64,000 nt of DNA. It comes from Haloimpatiens massiliensis (GTDB lineage: Bacteria > Bacillota > Clostridia > Clostridiales > Clostridiaceae). The stretch spans positions 1,634,156-1,698,155 of the forward strand of contig NZ_LT854640.1 of the NCBI RefSeq assembly GCF_900184255.1, given 5' to 3'. The notes beneath the pieces are model-generated. The model was not told where the DNA came from and did no database searches. It saw only the letters and a program-made list of their open reading frames with translations. A program made the position numbers and the translations under genes. Positions 62,667-64,000 of the stretch are shown here, one piece after another (position 1 is the first letter of the stretch; each line of letters begins with the position of its first letter).

Positions 62667-62693
62667 AAAAGTTTAAAGAAAGGGAGTATATTT

Positions 62694-63710
62694 ATGGACA
62701 AAATAATACTTAATTATCTTAACACATTTCCTACTATTGTTTTAGTACTTATTATAGCTGTAATGCTATATATTTTAAGCAAAGGGGCAGATCTTCTTGT
62801 AGATGAGGCAGTTGGATTATCAGTACGTTGGGGTATACCTAAAATGATAATCGGCGCAACCATTGTATCCTTAGGAACTACATTACCTGAAGTAGCTGTA
62901 TCTGTTTTTGCAGCTTTAAAGGGAAATCCTGATTTAGCTTTAGGAAATGCCATAGGATCTATTATAGCTGATACCGGTCTTATTATAGGTATTGCTGCTA
63001 TAATAGGCAAACTTCCTGTGGATAAAATGACTATAAATAGACAAGGAAAGGTTCAAATTTTAGCTGGTATTTTACTTTCTATAGTTTGTATGCCATTCTT
63101 TTTAAAAGATGGAAAAAGAATAGGAATAATACCTCAGTGGATGGGATGGATTTTCCTTGTTTTATTAGTATTGTATATTTACATATCTCTAAAATGGGCA
63201 AAAGGTTCAAAGGTAGAGGATGAGGCGGCAGCAAGTGAAACACAAAAATCTGTTGTACTGCAAATTATCAAGATGTTTTTAGGAATAGTTCTTGTAATAG
63301 GGTCTTCTAAAATACTTATTCCATCTGTTGAAATAACAGCTATAAGAATAGGTATACCTCAAAGTATTATAGCTGCTACTCTAATTGCTTTTGGGACTAG
63401 CCTTCCTGAGCTTATCACTGCTATAACTTCTGTTAGAAAAGGTCATGGTGAGTTGGCGGTAGGAAACATTGTAGGTGCTGACATTTTAAATGTTTTATTT
63501 GTAGTTGGAAGTTCAGCTTCTGTTACAAGAGGAGGACTTTTAGTTCCCCAAAACTTTTATAAAATACAGATACCTGCCATGCTCATGATACTTATATGTT
63601 TTAGATGTTTTTGTAAAAATAAAGGTGGGGATGTTATTAGTAAAAGAGAAGGTTTATGCCTTACATGTATTTATGCAGTGTATGTATTGTTATCATATGT
63701 TTGGATATAA
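62694..63710 (+). CDS. CaCA family cation/Ca2+ antiporter (YrbG-like)
   Basis: A 338-residue exchanger with about ten helices and two inverted alpha repeats: ATIVSLGTTLPEVAVSVFAA with GNAIGSIIADTGLIIG, and ATLIAFGTSLPELITAITSV with GNIVGADILNVLFVVG. These glutamate-containing repeats bind the cation. The true start is ATG 62694 with GGGAG upstream; the open frame from 62601 lies within the riboswitch terminator. A Mn riboswitch in front suggests Mn export, with Ca as alternative. Confidence 0.88.
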   Translation: MDKIILNYLNTFPTIVLVLIIAVMLYILSKGADLLVDEAVGLSVRWGIPKMIIGATIVSLGTTLPEVAVSVFAALKGNPDLALGNAIGSIIADTGLIIGIAAIIGKLPVDKMTINRQGKVQILAGILLSIVCMPFFLKDGKRIGIIPQWMGWIFLVLLVLYIYISLKWAKGSKVEDEAAASETQKSVVLQIIKMFLGIVLVIGSSKILIPSVEITAIRIGIPQSIIAATLIAFGTSLPELITAITSVRKGHGELAVGNIVGADILNVLFVVGSSASVTRGGLLVPQNFYKIQIPAMLMILICFRCFCKNKGGDVISKREGLCLTCIYAVYVLLSYVWI

Positions 63711-63721
63711 TATTTTGTTAG

Positions 63722-63884
63722 TATCCCAGAAAAAGTATTACATTACTTGAATTATGAAATTTCTCTGTAATGACTTGCATAAGAAGCAAAGGAACTATTC
63801 AAATTTATTGTTCCGAGCTCTTATGCAAGTCATGGTGGAGAAATTCCATAATTAAACCACATTGTTCTTTTTGTGGTTTAATCA
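63722..63884. repeat. palindromic repeat family B, full copy
   Basis: Two half elements face each other. The left half (TATCCCAGAAAAAGTATTAC to GGAACTATTC) is the reverse complement of the 53181 half copy; the right half (TTGTTCCGAGCTCTTATGCA to GTGGTTTAATC) matches the right half of the 44298 copy. The right half has its own hairpin ATTAAACCAC/GTGGTTTAAT. Confidence 0.8.
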
Positions 63885-63900
63885 GAATTGATTATTATCT

Positions 63901-63999
63901 CTAAATATGTATATTTTTGTATTTATTTTTAAAAATGTACATCCTTTTGTCTGCAGTGTTTAGCAAATCATTGATGTGCTGTCCATCTTTATTAAATGT
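63901..63999 (-). CDS. 3' end of a probable GGDEF diguanylate cyclase gene (partial)
   Basis: The minus strand is open from the window edge to a stop at 63901, ending INDLLNTADKRMYIFKNKYK and a few more residues. The LL-x-x-AD-x-x-MY-x-x-K pattern is the C-terminus of GGDEF domains, which make cyclic di-GMP. Only about 32 codons are visible, so the call is tentative. Confidence 0.55.
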   Translation of the reverse strand, partial: TFNKDGQHINDLLNTADKRMYIFKNKYKNIHI

Positions 64000-64000
64000 G

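Noticed and set aside
62601..62693. N-terminal extension of the CaCA exchanger
   Set aside because: The open frame before ATG 62694 lies in the riboswitch terminator; GGGAG supports 62694.

Overview
This is AT-rich, low-GC Firmicute DNA. Strong GGAGG-type ribosome binding sites, TTG/GTG starts, Bce-type and FecCD transporters, BglG/PTS control and clostridial families (Rpn with EGIKEG repeats, AAA/DUF1703) point to a Clostridium, probably near C. botulinum/C. sporogenes. That placement is inference. I saw no rRNA, tRNA or CRISPR array.

Region 1 (1-15.9 kb) is an accessory, defence-type island. An IS4/IS701-like element is followed by an M-S fusion methylase and an unknown reverse-strand gene. 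Three DNA methyltransferases and a DpnII/MboI-type endonuclease follow; two of the methylases plus the nuclease look like a complete GATC system. Next come an Mrr-type type IV endonuclease and a small unknown gene. A HTH (replication-initiator-like) gene then faces a 950-bp structured non-coding region resembling a plasmid origin remnant. The island ends with an Rpn nuclease, a TOTE-type primase-helicase-PLD protein and a gene remnant.

Region 2 (16-21.1 kb) is a less AT-rich cassette: an LPXTG surface protein divergent from a LytTR/AgrC-like two-component pair. It joins directly to the 3' half of a second Rpn gene.

Region 3 (21.2-34 kb) holds a MATE pump with a structured leader, an M3 peptidase, a complete Bce-type peptide-resistance module (ATPase, permease, regulator, kinase) and a TetR-controlled MacB-like ATPase plus giant FtsX permease.

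Region 4 (34-43 kb) has two FecBCD-type metal/siderophore/heme importers around an M28 peptidase. The first, preceded by a SAM methyltransferase, looks damaged: its permease has no canonical start and its ATPase has an in-frame stop. The second is intact.

Region 5 (43-54 kb) is mixed: GNAT enzymes, a radical SAM protein, AAA/DUF1703, EcsC, a DtxR-like regulator, a C26 amidohydrolase, a type 4 uracil-DNA glycosylase and a Zn-protease-like protein. At least three families of small palindromic repeats are scattered here.

Region 6 (54-64 kb) is metabolic and riboswitch-rich. A guanine-type purine riboswitch precedes a purine permease and phosphoribosyltransferase. A PHP phosphatase follows. A MurNAc utilisation locus (EIIA, BglG/LicT antiterminator, MurP, MupG, MurQ) carries two antiterminator leaders. 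A yybP-ykoY Mn riboswitch precedes a CaCA cation exchanger. The window ends in the 3' end of a probable GGDEF gene.
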